Assembly: GCF_033971885.1 (NCBI RefSeq)
Contig: NZ_JALBUS010000004.1
Location: 62,001 to 126,000, forward strand
Length of the DNA stretch: 64,000 nt
DNA from: Absicoccus intestinalis
GTDB lineage: Bacteria > Bacillota_I > Bacilli_A > Erysipelotrichales > Erysipelotrichaceae
Reading direction: 5' to 3'
The notes under the pieces are model-generated. The model made no database searches and had not been told where the DNA came from. It saw only the letters and a program-made list of their open reading frames with translations. The position numbers and the translations under genes were made by a program. Numbering within the stretch: the first letter of the stretch is position 1; every line of letters starts with the position of its first letter. Of this stretch, positions 1 through 8,594 are shown one piece after another.

Positions 1-86
1 TTGGCAGGTTCCACTTCAAAGCGAAAATGAGCCTGTTCCAATAATTCTTTTCTTCGCGGTGAATTCGAAGCCAATACTATTTTCAT
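1..86 (-). CDS. maf: Maf-family nucleoside triphosphate pyrophosphatase, 5' end only
   Basis: Only the first 28 codons lie inside the window; the gene runs off the left edge. The N-terminus reads MKIVLASNSPRRKELL, the hallmark start of Maf/YhdE proteins, which hydrolyse non-canonical or modified nucleotides (dTTP/UTP pyrophosphatases) in the cytoplasm. The ATG (84-86) overlaps the TGA of the upstream DUF1461 gene as ATGA, so the two are translationally coupled. The family call rests on the conserved phosphate-binding S-N-S-P-R-R motif; substrate cannot be told. Confidence 0.9.
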   Translation of the reverse strand, partial: MKIVLASNSPRRKELLEQAHFRFEVEPA

Positions 87-772
87 GAATCCTCCTCAAA
101 TCCAATGGGTGCTTTTTTTAAGAGTAGACGCCCACACCCTATACAAACACATCCTAAGATCACTATGACTGTGATCACGATGCGAATGACTAATTGTGAA
201 AAAACCGTTTCTGGTAACATATCAATCATAAAGTCTACACCTGGGGTCAATAACCAATACTCATTGGTAAAGAAGACTTGATGAAAATGCGTCCAGAAAT
301 CCGTAAAATCGGTCAAGATCCACATTCCTAAGATCCCAATCAATATCAGAAAACCGATACACGCACGTAAATATCCCTTCGCCAAAAAGAATTTGCCATT
401 TTTCTTACGATACATACATATCCCAATCCCAATGGCTGCCATCGATAGGATGTTTCTGACCATCATCGCATTTTGATAAAATTGTTTCACATCCTTCATA
501 TGGGTCGTTTCACGCCAATCAAAAGCTTTGCGTTTCGTTTTGGATTGGGTAATGGTCACTTGAATGTCTTGTCGATCATCTTTTAGATAATCCAACAATA
601 CCGTAATACAACGATCCAGGTCACGATCTGAAACATCCAAACGCGCCGCTAGATCCATACGATCATAGATGTGATAATAAAAACTTGGTTGAAGCGCCCA
701 AAGTCGCACGCTCCATAAAAGAACGGCAACAATGACACACCAACCAAAAAGTAAACAGATCCATTTTTTCAT
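83..772 (-). CDS. DUF1461 (TIGR01906-like) integral membrane protein
   Basis: A 229-residue protein with about four hydrophobic segments: one at the N-terminus (residues 5-27), two in the middle (about 103-122 and 133-153) and one near the C-terminus (about 192-216). The first long extracytoplasmic-type loop has the FYYHIYDRMDL...YL pattern seen in the TIGR01906/DUF1461 family of unknown function. It sits between an ACT regulator (1 bp upstream) and maf (ATGA overlap), so it is co-transcribed with them. No enzymatic motif is visible and the function is unknown. Confidence 0.7.
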   Translation of the reverse strand: MKKWICLLFGWCVIVAVLLWSVRLWALQPSFYYHIYDRMDLAARLDVSDRDLDRCITVLLDYLKDDRQDIQVTITQSKTKRKAFDWRETTHMKDVKQFYQNAMMVRNILSMAAIGIGICMYRKKNGKFFLAKGYLRACIGFLILIGILGMWILTDFTDFWTHFHQVFFTNEYWLLTPGVDFMIDMLPETVFSQLVIRIVITVIVILGCVCIGCGRLLLKKAPIGFEEDS

Positions 773-773
773 C

Positions 774-1208
774 TTATTCTACAGCAACCAGATCTACTTT
801 ATCGATGACATCTAGATTTGACAATAAATGCAAGAAAACGTCGATCGTGACATCCATATCGGTGATATCCAAGGTCAAAGATAAAGTATGGATCCCATTG
901 ATAGGTATTGTTTGATTGATCGCTAAGATATTCCCATTTTTAGAAGCTACTAAATTCAATACTTTGGATAAAGACCCTGCTTGTTGAGAGATGATCATCG
1001 TAATGACCGCTCGGCGACGAGATGTTTCATCATTGAAAGAAAAAACAGCATCTTTATATTTATAATACGTACCACGTGATACACCAACCGCTTTTACAGC
1101 TTCACTAATGCGTTTGACCTTTCCTGACTGCAACAAGTTACGTGCTTCTATGACTTTTTCTAATACATCTGGCAATATATCTGAGGAAACGACATAATAC
1201 TTACTCAT
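774..1208 (-). CDS. ACT domain regulator, PheB/UPF0735 type
   Basis: 144 residues. The first half carries a short helix-turn-helix-like segment (about 35-57, ISEAVKAVGVSRGTYYKYKD), and residues 68-144 form an ACT domain (AVITMIISQQAGSLSKVLNLVA). This arrangement matches the UPF0735/PheB family, often found beside homoserine or threonine genes and thought to sense amino acids. Its ATG overlaps the thrB stop by 8 bp, so it is the third gene of a thrC-thrB-ACT operon. A threonine or phenylalanine sensing role is inference from context. Confidence 0.75.
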   Translation of the reverse strand: MSKYYVVSSDILPDVLEKVIEARNLLQSGKVKRISEAVKAVGVSRGTYYKYKDAVFSFNDETSRRRAVITMIISQQAGSLSKVLNLVASKNGNILAINQTIPINGIHTLSLTLDITDMDVTIDVFLHLLSNLDVIDKVDLVAVE

Positions 1209-2058
1209 ACTCTATATACGCTCCTTTTTGAGAAATTTGTACATGATGCCAAGGAACAACCAATGTACTGGCAAGATCATCTAATTTTTTCTTGTCTTTT
1301 GAAATCGCAAGCATCGAACTACCCGAACCAGAAATCCACATGGATAAATCATGTGCTTGACAATAGGCATGAATCCCTTCATATTCTGGGATCAAATCTT
1401 TTCTATAGGGTTCATGTAAATAATCAACGCAACTCAGAAATAAAGCTTCTTCATCTCCTGTTTGTAAAGCTTGCTCAAACACCAAAGCATGGGCCACTTG
1501 TTGTTTGGCCTGATCAAACGAAATCGATGGTGGCAAAACTTTTCGTGCTGCTTTGGTCGATATGGTTTCTTTTGGCACGATGGCCAAGATCTGCCAATTT
1601 GCGGTTGGAAGATAGGTCATATGAGGTATCCCATCGATCATGATGGATACCGTAGCTGCACCAAAAATTGCTGGTGCCACATTATCTGGATGACCTTCAA
1701 TATCGGTCGCAATTTTTAATACATCCGCTTTTGTTAACGATGTATGAAACCAGGCATTCGCACCTAAGATTCCTGCAACAATGCATGTGGCCGAAGACCC
1801 AAAACCATGACTGAACGGAATATCCGTTTGAATGTGCAAATGAACGGCTGGTTTTTTTACATCCAATATTTCGCAAGTTCGATAAAATGCTTGCAGGACT
1901 AAATTGTCTGGTGTCCCAAATTGAGGATCACAACCAGAAATCCATGTCGTATGTGCAACATCAAATGTAAAGGTTGACCACCAATCTAGAGCAATCCCCA
2001 TACAATCAAAACCAACACAACAATTGGCCGATGTAGCAGGGACACACACTTTAATCAT
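1201..2058 (-). CDS. thrB: Homoserine kinase
   Basis: Phosphorylates homoserine with ATP, the step before threonine synthase. 285 residues from the ATG at 2058, chosen because AGGAG lies 7 nt upstream and the protein then begins MIKVCVPATSANCCVGFDCMG, the standard GHMP-kinase start. The glycine-rich ATP loop is IPFSHGFGSSATC (about residues 84-96), and the C-terminal GSGSSML motif is near residue 245. It overlaps the thrC stop by 8 bp and the next gene's start by 8 bp, indicating one operon. Confidence 0.93.
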   Translation of the reverse strand: MIKVCVPATSANCCVGFDCMGIALDWWSTFTFDVAHTTWISGCDPQFGTPDNLVLQAFYRTCEILDVKKPAVHLHIQTDIPFSHGFGSSATCIVAGILGANAWFHTSLTKADVLKIATDIEGHPDNVAPAIFGAATVSIMIDGIPHMTYLPTANWQILAIVPKETISTKAARKVLPPSISFDQAKQQVAHALVFEQALQTGDEEALFLSCVDYLHEPYRKDLIPEYEGIHAYCQAHDLSMWISGSGSSMLAISKDKKKLDDLASTLVVPWHHVQISQKGAYIEYE

Positions 2059-3526
2059 GAAACAACTCCTCAATATAATTGGCGACATCTTGTTTCATAT
2101 CATCGATTGAAATGACATCTTTATGTAGAATTGGTAAATCATTCAATTCAGCCAATCCCTTTGGTGTTTTTTCATGGGCATAGTCTTCCAATTTTTTCAT
2201 GGCCTGCATCGGATCTGCTTCTTTTACGCCAATGGCATCCAATACATCTTGGGCAAATTTATAAGGACTGGCGGTAGCCAAAGTCACCATTGGACGCTCC
2301 TTAGCTGCTTTACCAATTTCATACCCAATTGCAGAATGAGGATCCAAAATTTCGTTCGTTTCTTGATACGTTTTACCAATGACCGCTTTGGTTTGTACAT
2401 CATCAATATAACCACAATCAAATAAGGATTGGATCTTTTTCAACAAATCCGCTGGAATTTGATATTTCCCGGTTTGCGCCAATTCATCCATGCAACCTTT
2501 CACAAAGTCTGCATCACAATTGGATACATAATAGAGCAAGCGTTCCAAATTCGAACTAATCAAAATATCCATACTTGGTGAGATGGTTTGAATAAATTCA
2601 CGATTTCGATCATAAATACCCGTTGTTAAAAAATCAGTCAACACATGGTTCGCATTGGAAGCAACATAGAATTTTTCAACAGGCAATCCCATCAAGTAGC
2701 CATAATAACCGGCTAACACATCACCAAAATTACCAGTAGGAACACTATAAGAAATCTTATCTCCCAATTGGATCACGCCTTGGTTGACCAATTGCTTATA
2801 GGCTTCAAAATAATAAACAATTTGCGGAACCAAGCGACCAATATTGATAGAATTCGCACTGGTCAAACGCACATGATATTTGGCAGCCACTTCACGCAAA
2901 TCAGGATCCAAGAATAATTCTTTTACCTTGCTTTGCGCATCATCAAAATTACCTTTCACACCATATACTTTGACATTCTTGCCTCGTTGGGTGACCATTT
3001 GACGATATTGTACCTGACTGACTTTATGATCGGGATAAAAAACCACAATACCCGTATCTTTTACATCTTGAAAACCAGCCAAAGCTGCCTTGCCGGTATC
3101 ACCGCTAGTTGCCGTAAGGATCAAGGCTTTCTGATGTGCCGATCGTAAGGCGACCGACATCAATTGAGGAAGCAAAGTCAAGGCAACATCCTTAAAGGCA
3201 GATGTAGGTCCATGGAATAATTCCAATACATACACATCACCTACTTTACGTAGTGGGGTGATGTCTGGTGAAGAAAAGGTGTTCCCATAGGCATTGGCCA
3301 CACATTGTTCCAATTCTTCTTTGGTGAAATCAGGTAATAAATGATGCAAAATATATACAGCATTTTCTTGATAACTTTGTTTACAAATCGTAGTCAAATC
3401 TAATTGTACTTGAGCTAGTTCTGGCCAAACATATAATCCTCCATCCGGAGAAATACCTTCAAAAATGGCTTGTTTACTAGTGATTTTTCGATCTCTATTT
3501 CGAGTAGATTCGTATACTTCGTGCAT
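2051..3526 (-). CDS. thrC: Threonine synthase
   Basis: PLP-dependent conversion of O-phosphohomoserine to threonine. 491 residues from the ATG at 3526, which has an AGGAGG site 8 nt upstream; an in-frame extension to 3586 lies inside the promoter and is rejected. Features include the N-terminal STRNRDRKITSKQAIFEGISPDGGLYV, the PLP-lysine region HGPTSAFKD and the SGDTGKAAL phosphate-binding stretch. The length suits the longer clade-2 threonine synthases of bacteria and fungi. First gene of thrC-thrB-ACT-DUF1461-maf. Confidence 0.95.
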   Translation of the reverse strand: MHEVYESTRNRDRKITSKQAIFEGISPDGGLYVWPELAQVQLDLTTICKQSYQENAVYILHHLLPDFTKEELEQCVANAYGNTFSSPDITPLRKVGDVYVLELFHGPTSAFKDVALTLLPQLMSVALRSAHQKALILTATSGDTGKAALAGFQDVKDTGIVVFYPDHKVSQVQYRQMVTQRGKNVKVYGVKGNFDDAQSKVKELFLDPDLREVAAKYHVRLTSANSINIGRLVPQIVYYFEAYKQLVNQGVIQLGDKISYSVPTGNFGDVLAGYYGYLMGLPVEKFYVASNANHVLTDFLTTGIYDRNREFIQTISPSMDILISSNLERLLYYVSNCDADFVKGCMDELAQTGKYQIPADLLKKIQSLFDCGYIDDVQTKAVIGKTYQETNEILDPHSAIGYEIGKAAKERPMVTLATASPYKFAQDVLDAIGVKEADPMQAMKKLEDYAHEKTPKGLAELNDLPILHKDVISIDDMKQDVANYIEELFHD

Positions 3527-3557
3527 GTCAAATCCTCCTTGAAAATCTACATCTCCT

Positions 3558-3586
3558 ATGATACAATGTCCACAATGCAAAAACAA
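3558..3586 (-). promoter_or_regulatory. Promoter of the thrC operon
   Basis: On the minus strand TTGTTT (3581-3586), a 17-bp spacer and TATCAT (3558-3563) give a good sigma-A promoter. Predicted start is near 3551, leaving a 25-nt leader with an AGGAGG site before the thrC ATG at 3526; there is no room for an attenuator downstream. Confidence 0.7.
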
Positions 3587-3619
3587 GTGTTTTCAAACTG
3601 AAACTTTTTTCTTGCATCA

Positions 3620-3636
3620 TGTACACCATTCGTACA
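3620..3636. promoter_or_regulatory. Inverted repeat in the thrC/aspartokinase divergent region
   Basis: TGTAC-N7-GTACA, a perfect 5+5 inverted repeat, lies 31 bp upstream of the aspartokinase start in the 141-bp divergent intergenic region. It could be an operator shared by the two amino-acid operons. No matching convincing -10/-35 pair for the aspartokinase gene was found next to it. Confidence 0.35.
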
Positions 3637-3667
3637 CAAAATCTTAATGATAGATATGGAGACTAGC

Positions 3668-4987
3668 ATGTTAAAAATCACAAAATTTGGTGGTAGCAGT
3701 GTCGCAAACGCAACACAATTTAAAAAAGTAAAAAATATTGTAAAGTCAGATCCTGCTCGTCAATATGTTGTTGTCAGTGCCCCAGGACGGCGTACGGCAA
3801 GCGATAATAAAATTACCGATTTGCTCTATCTATTAGATGCACATCGTCATTATCATGTCGATGCTTCGAATGTCACCAAGATCATTCGCGAGCGTTTTTT
3901 ATCGATCAAAGAAGAATTAGGCTTACAACTAAATATGGAAAAAGAACTCGATGAGTTCTTTGCGAATTTATCCAAAATGACCCAAGCCGAAATTGTCAGT
4001 CGTGGCGAATATTTCTGTGCCAAAATGATGGCTGAATATTTAGGCTATGCCTTTGTTGACGCTGCCGATGTCATTCGTTTTAAAATGGATAAAAGCATCG
4101 ACTGGGAAGCAACGACCGCAAAAGTAAAAGCCAAATGTGCAAAATATGACCATTTTGTCTTTCCTGGCTTCTATGGAACCGATGCCAATGGTCATATCCA
4201 AACTTTCCCTCGTGGTGGTGGAGATATAACCGGTGCTGTCTTGGCACGTTGCATTGATGCTGATATTTATGAAAACTGGACCGATGTTTCTGGTTTCTTG
4301 ATGGCAGATCCACGCATTGTCAAGAATCCTGAACCCATTACGCATATCACGTATTCGGAATTGCGTGAATTATCGTATATGGGAGCCAGCGTATTGCATG
4401 AAGATGCCATTTTCCCGGCCAAAGAGAAAAATATACCGATCCATATTTTAAATACCAACCGGCCACAAGACAAAGGAACGATCATTCAAGAAAATATCGA
4501 TCAACCAAGTGAATATCCCATTACGGGCATTGCCGGTAAGACCGGTTTCACAAGCATTCTTGTCTATAAGAAACATATGTCCAATGAAGTGGGTTACATT
4601 CGTAAAGTCTTATCCATCTTAGAAGATTATCGCATTTCGATTGAACATATTCCAAGTTCCATTGATTCCTTCAGCATTGTAGTTGCAGATAAAGATGTAG
4701 AAGATATATTATATGAAATGGTCGCACGTATCAAAACAGAATTAAAACCTGATCGTGTACGTGCAAAATCCGGTCTTGCTTTGATTTCAACCGTTGGTCG
4801 TAACATGTCATCCAAACCAGGTACTTCTGGTCGTTTATTTGGCGCACTAGGTTCCAATCATATCAATATCAGCATGATTGCTCAAGGCAGTGATGAAATG
4901 AATATTACAGTGGGTGTCAAAGAAGAAGATTTCAAAAAGACCATTCAAGTCATTTATGACACGTTTGTTACAAAAGAAGGAGAATAG
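3668..4987 (+). CDS. lysC: Aspartate kinase
   Basis: Catalyses phosphorylation of aspartate, the first step to lysine, threonine and methionine. 439 residues from ATG 3668, preceded by GGAG 8 nt upstream; this start gives MLKITKFGGSSVAN, the canonical kinase N-terminus (KFGGSSVA binds ATP). The C-terminal third holds two ACT domains (about 320-385 and 395-439), the sites of feedback by lysine or threonine. It lacks a fused homoserine dehydrogenase. asd follows 3 bp downstream, so the two are one operon. Which end product regulates it cannot be read; symbol used in the generic sense. Confidence 0.92.
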   Translation: MLKITKFGGSSVANATQFKKVKNIVKSDPARQYVVVSAPGRRTASDNKITDLLYLLDAHRHYHVDASNVTKIIRERFLSIKEELGLQLNMEKELDEFFANLSKMTQAEIVSRGEYFCAKMMAEYLGYAFVDAADVIRFKMDKSIDWEATTAKVKAKCAKYDHFVFPGFYGTDANGHIQTFPRGGGDITGAVLARCIDADIYENWTDVSGFLMADPRIVKNPEPITHITYSELRELSYMGASVLHEDAIFPAKEKNIPIHILNTNRPQDKGTIIQENIDQPSEYPITGIAGKTGFTSILVYKKHMSNEVGYIRKVLSILEDYRISIEHIPSSIDSFSIVVADKDVEDILYEMVARIKTELKPDRVRAKSGLALISTVGRNMSSKPGTSGRLFGALGSNHINISMIAQGSDEMNITVGVKEEDFKKTIQVIYDTFVTKEGE

Positions 4988-4990
4988 ATC

Positions 4991-5974
4991 ATGAAAATCG
5001 CAATTGTTGGTGCAACCGGTGCTGTAGGTCAGCAAATGTTGCAATGTTTAGAAGAAAGAAACGTTCCTGGTGAATTGAAATTATTAGCTTCCGCTCGTTC
5101 GGTTGGTAAAACATTTACATATAAAGGTCAAGAAATTGCTGTTGAAGAACTTTGTGAAGACTCTTTTCAAGATGTCGATTATGCTTTGGGGGCAACTGGC
5201 AATGATATCACAAAAAAATGGATGCCCTGGGCACAAAAAAATCATGTGATCGTAGTGGATAATTCCAGTGCTTATCGTTTAGATAAAGATGTCCCTTTGG
5301 TCATCCCGGAAATCAATCCAGAAGATATTCAAAATCATCATGGTTTGATTGCCAATCCCAATTGTGCAACCATCATTGCGTTGGTTGCTTTAAATGCCCT
5401 TCGTAAAGAATTTGGCATCAAACGCATGATCGTTTCTACGTATCAAGCCGTTTCGGGGGCAGGTGTGAAAGGTATCCACGATCTAGAAGTACAGTCCAAA
5501 GATCCAAGCGTACCTAGTACGGCTTTCCCTTATCAAATTGCTTATAACTTAATTCCTCAAATTGGTGATTTTGATGATCAAGGCATCTCTAAAGAAGAAT
5601 GGAAAATGCAAAATGAAGGTCGTAAGATCTGGCATGATGAAAACTTGCTCGTTAGTTGTACTTGTGTTCGTGTGCCTATCTTCCGTAGTCATAGCGAAAG
5701 CATTTTCATCGAATGTGAAAAAGAAGTGGATGTTGAAAAAGCTCGCGCATTGATCAATCAAGCGGCCGGATGTGTCTTAAAAGATGATCCTAAAAAGGGT
5801 ATCTATCCAATGCCATTGGATACAACCAATCAAGATCTTGTCTATGTTGGTCGTTTCCGTAAGGATATCTCCGATCCAACTGGCCATAGCTTATCGCTAT
5901 TCTGCTGTGGCGATCAGATTCGCAAAGGTGCTGCCACCAACGCTGTACAAATCTTACAAGAATTGATCAAGTAA
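4991..5974 (+). CDS. asd: Aspartate-semialdehyde dehydrogenase
   Basis: Reduces aspartyl phosphate to the semialdehyde using NADPH, acting directly after aspartate kinase encoded 3 bp upstream. 327 residues. The N-terminal nucleotide-binding motif is GATGAVG (7-13), and the catalytic cysteine is C125 in NPNCATI. A GGAG site lies 8 nt before the ATG. A Rho-independent terminator directly follows the stop, closing a two-gene aspartokinase-asd operon. Confidence 0.96.
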   Translation: MKIAIVGATGAVGQQMLQCLEERNVPGELKLLASARSVGKTFTYKGQEIAVEELCEDSFQDVDYALGATGNDITKKWMPWAQKNHVIVVDNSSAYRLDKDVPLVIPEINPEDIQNHHGLIANPNCATIIALVALNALRKEFGIKRMIVSTYQAVSGAGVKGIHDLEVQSKDPSVPSTAFPYQIAYNLIPQIGDFDDQGISKEEWKMQNEGRKIWHDENLLVSCTCVRVPIFRSHSESIFIECEKEVDVEKARALINQAAGCVLKDDPKKGIYPMPLDTTNQDLVYVGRFRKDISDPTGHSLSLFCCGDQIRKGAATNAVQILQELIK

Positions 5975-5975
5975 C

Positions 5976-6001
5976 AAAACCCAGACCATTCTGGGTTTTT
6001 T
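5976..6001 (+). terminator. Terminator after asd
   Basis: Stem AACCCAGA (5978-5985) / TCTGGGTT (5990-5997) with a CCAT loop and a T run. It begins 1 nt past the asd stop codon. Confidence 0.9.
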
Positions 6002-6035
6002 CTTATGCAGAAAAAAAGTCGTGTATTTCACACGA

Positions 6036-6923
6036 CTAATGACGAACATGGACATAAGCAATCAATGGTGATGAACACTGTACACTGGTAATAACGGTTT
6101 GGTTCCCATTCCATCCTCCATGGACAGCCTGGCCATTACCAATATAGACGGAAACATGTCCTTGATACACACAGATATCACCCGGAACTGGATTGTCCGT
6201 TCGGTCCCCTAAGGACAAGTATTCTTCTGGCCATCCATGAAAATCAATGCCTACCGCTTTTAATGAATTCGTGACAAGCATCGTACAATCTTGGCTCACT
6301 CCCACTTGTGCTTTAGCCGCTTGGGCAATTTTGTCATAAAAATCATCTTTATTGACATGAACAGTCAATGTGGTTTCTGCCTGGCCACCTGATTTATTGG
6401 TTGCGGTAGCCGTTACTGTATATGTACCAATTTTAGAATAATCGACACTGCCTGAAAAAGAAAGGGTCGCATCTTCATCTGTGGATACATAAGAAGATAG
6501 ATCCACTGTTTTATTTTCAACAGTATCGATCGTAGTTTGGCTAACTTCTAAATTTGGTTTTGGTGCCACTACAGATACTGTCGTTTTCTTCTGTTCTGTT
6601 GATGGCAATATTGTATTCTTTTTCGAAAGTTTAAAAACGACGTTTTGGTCCCCTTTTTCATCGAGCTCCAATCCCGAAACTTCCATTCGGTATGTTTTCG
6701 ATTCATAAGTCATGACCTCTTGGTCTTGAATCAAACTTGTATTTTTGTACTTCATAGTTCCCATGTTTTCGGTATACATTTTTTCGAAAACCGGAATGAC
6801 TGAACTCTTATCTTTATAATCAACTTTGTATGTGCTCCCCTCGTTGGCAAATACAGGTGTGGCCAATGAACCTAGGCATGAAATAGATGCGAAAATCATG
6901 GCCCATCTTTTTGCGTAACGCAT
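6036..6923 (-). CDS. Secreted Ig-like plus NlpC/P60-like cell-wall protein
   Basis: 295 residues from the ATG at 6923, chosen over an ATG at 6944 because GGAGGG lies 6 nt upstream. An export signal occupies residues 1-27 (cleavage near VFA). Residues about 118-190 form a DUF5011/bacterial Ig-like domain (VENKTVDLSSYV...YTVTATATNKSGG). The C-terminal 100 residues look like an NlpC/P60 cysteine peptidase: candidate nucleophile C213 (VSQDCTML) and H256 (QGHVSVYIG). The usual DCSG is DCTM, so activity is likely but unproven. Probably a peptidoglycan hydrolase. Confidence 0.75.
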   Translation of the reverse strand: MRYAKRWAMIFASISCLGSLATPVFANEGSTYKVDYKDKSSVIPVFEKMYTENMGTMKYKNTSLIQDQEVMTYESKTYRMEVSGLELDEKGDQNVVFKLSKKNTILPSTEQKKTTVSVVAPKPNLEVSQTTIDTVENKTVDLSSYVSTDEDATLSFSGSVDYSKIGTYTVTATATNKSGGQAETTLTVHVNKDDFYDKIAQAAKAQVGVSQDCTMLVTNSLKAVGIDFHGWPEEYLSLGDRTDNPVPGDICVYQGHVSVYIGNGQAVHGGWNGNQTVITSVQCSSPLIAYVHVRH

Positions 6924-7045
6924 TAAATCCCTCCATTCTTTCATAAAGCCTTTTTTATGTAATCATGAATTTCCATCAAATTCCACTTTTTAGCCTAAAA
7001 ACACACAATTTCACACAGGATTTCCCACTTTTTGAGACAAAATAA

Positions 7046-7084
7046 AGAAAAAGCGCTTCCATTTTACCACTTCTGGAAGCACTT
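7046..7084 (-). terminator. Terminator after tRNA-Leu
   Basis: On the minus strand AAGTGCTTCC pairs with GGAAGCGCTT (7051-7060 with 7075-7084) followed by TTTTTC. It ends the rlmCD-tRNA-Leu transcript. Confidence 0.88.
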
Positions 7085-7094
7085 GATTTTCTTA

Positions 7095-7182
7095 TGGTGC
7101 GGCCGATGCGATTTGAACGCACACAGAAATAATTTCCACAGCCCCCTCAAAGCTGCGTGTCTACCGATTCCACCACGACCGC
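7095..7182 (-). tRNA. tRNA-Leu (anticodon GAG)
   Basis: 88 nt including an encoded CCA. The acceptor stem GCGGTCG/CGGCCGC pairs, the anticodon stem CAGCT/GGCTG encloses TTGAGGG giving anticodon GAG (codons CTC/CTT), and a long class II variable arm is present, as expected for Leu. The T-arm reads GTTCAAATC. It starts 13 nt after the rlmCD stop on the same strand, so the two are probably co-transcribed. Confidence 0.95.
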
Positions 7183-7195
7183 GTGTAGTCTTATT

Positions 7196-8500
7196 TTAAT
7201 CTATTTTTTCCAATTTGGCTACACATTCTATACCATTTGTTTGACAAAATAAATCGACGGGTTGCACATATTGGCAATCATAGCCCACCTGTGCAAAACT
7301 TTGGATATCTCGTGCTAATGTCTTTGGGTTACAAGACACATAGATCACACGTTGTGGATCTAATTTCGCAATATCTTCAATGCCTTGTTTATTCATCCCT
7401 TTTCGTGGTGGATCCACAAAAACAACATCAACATTTTGTTTTTGTTCTTTCATGGCATGTGCAAACTGACTGGCATCCATACAATAATAAGACCCATTAT
7501 GGAGATCGTTTAACGCATAATTTTCTTTCGCATTTTCCACCGCTTCGGGCACAATTTCTACCCCAATCACTTGTTTCACATAAGAGGCCGCCATCATTCC
7601 AATGGTTCCGGTTCCAGCATAGAGATCGATGACCGTCATGGATGGATCCAAGCAAGCTGCCTGCAACGCTTGTTGGTATAAGACTTCCATTTGCATCGAA
7701 TTGACTTGAAAAAACGCTTTGAAATGCAAACGTACTTGGTTTTCGAAACAGGTAGCCAAGATATATGGCTTTCCATATAATACCTCGTACTCTTCGCCTA
7801 AGATCACATTGTCTTTTCGCGTATTTCGATTATAAACAATGCTTGCCACATGATCAAATGTAGCCACACAATCTTTCACCAATGGCTCCCAATCGTTTTT
7901 TTGTTGACCAATCAAAACAATTTGTGATTGGTGCGTGGACGAACAATATCGTATATATATATGTCGTAAACCTTGTGCGAGTCGAGGTGTTAAATGTTGT
8001 TGAAACCATTCATACAAGTCATTGATCACAGGATCTTGAATGGCACAGCGTTGAATAGGAACAATGTCATTGGAATGTAGACGATAAAAACCCATGACCA
8101 CCTTATCCGAATGAATCTGAATCGGAAATTGGGCCTTATTCCGATAGGCATAGGGTGTATTCATGCCCAATGGATATCGAACTTCTTGTTCCGGCATCCA
8201 ATCCTGTACCATTTTTTGTTTATAAGCCAATTGAGCTGGATAGCGCATATGTTGCAACTGACATCCACCACACGTCTTAGCAACCGGACAAACCGGTTCG
8301 ATCCGATCCGGACTGGGCTTGATGACTTCTATCAATCGTGCATAGGCATATTTTTTACAAACCTTCGTGATTCCTACTTTTACTTCTTCTTGAGCTAATA
8401 CATTGGGAACAAAAACAACCCATCCATCAATACGAGCCACGCCATAAGCCATATTCGTTAGATCAAGGATCTGGGTCGTATATACTTCATTTTTCTTCAT
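7196..8500 (-). CDS. rlmCD: 23S rRNA (uracil-C5)-methyltransferase, RlmCD/RumA type
   Basis: Methylates uracils of 23S rRNA using SAM. 434 residues: N-terminal TRAM domain (about 6-58), a 4Fe-4S-type cysteine cluster CPVAKTCGGC (about 71-80), the SAM motif DLYAGTGTIGM, VVFVDPPRKGM, and the catalytic-cysteine motif YVSCNPKTLARD. Paralogues include TrmFO-independent RlmD and TrmA; a dual-specificity RlmCD is the usual Gram-positive form. No ribosome binding site precedes ATG 8500, but a strong promoter places the transcription start on this ATG, pointing to a leaderless mRNA. A GTG at 8506 would lie upstream of that start. Confidence 0.9.
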   Translation of the reverse strand: MKKNEVYTTQILDLTNMAYGVARIDGWVVFVPNVLAQEEVKVGITKVCKKYAYARLIEVIKPSPDRIEPVCPVAKTCGGCQLQHMRYPAQLAYKQKMVQDWMPEQEVRYPLGMNTPYAYRNKAQFPIQIHSDKVVMGFYRLHSNDIVPIQRCAIQDPVINDLYEWFQQHLTPRLAQGLRHIYIRYCSSTHQSQIVLIGQQKNDWEPLVKDCVATFDHVASIVYNRNTRKDNVILGEEYEVLYGKPYILATCFENQVRLHFKAFFQVNSMQMEVLYQQALQAACLDPSMTVIDLYAGTGTIGMMAASYVKQVIGVEIVPEAVENAKENYALNDLHNGSYYCMDASQFAHAMKEQKQNVDVVFVDPPRKGMNKQGIEDIAKLDPQRVIYVSCNPKTLARDIQSFAQVGYDCQYVQPVDLFCQTNGIECVAKLEKID

Positions 8501-8506
8501 GTTCAC

Positions 8507-8535
8507 ATTCTAAACAATTTATTTGTAGATATCAA
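8507..8535 (-). promoter_or_regulatory. Promoter of rlmCD, predicted leaderless
   Basis: TTGATA (8530-8535), 17-bp spacer, TAGAAT (8507-8512), then exactly 6 nt to ATG. The A of the start codon should be +1. Its -35 abuts the -35 of the divergent MarR promoter. Confidence 0.75.
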
Positions 8536-8564
8536 TTGACGAATGCGTATATTCGTTGTATATA
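8536..8564 (+). promoter_or_regulatory. Promoter of the marR-ABC exporter operon
   Basis: TTGACG (8536-8541), 17-bp spacer, TATATA (8559-8564). The spacer contains an inverted repeat ACGAAT-N6-ATTCGT (8539-8556), a possible second operator. Confidence 0.85.
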
Positions 8565-8565
8565 T

Positions 8566-8581
8566 ATTTAGCATGCTAAAT
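8566..8581. promoter_or_regulatory. MarR-type operator palindrome
   Basis: ATTTAGCATGCTAAAT is a perfect 16-bp palindrome lying across the predicted transcription start (about 8571) of the MarR gene. Size, symmetry and place fit autorepression by the MarR protein encoded 14 bp downstream. Confidence 0.8.
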
Positions 8582-8594
8582 AATAGGAGGAGTT

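Noticed and set aside
8501..8506. GTG start for rlmCD at 8506
   Set aside because: It would lie upstream of the predicted transcription start and adds only two residues not typical of the family.
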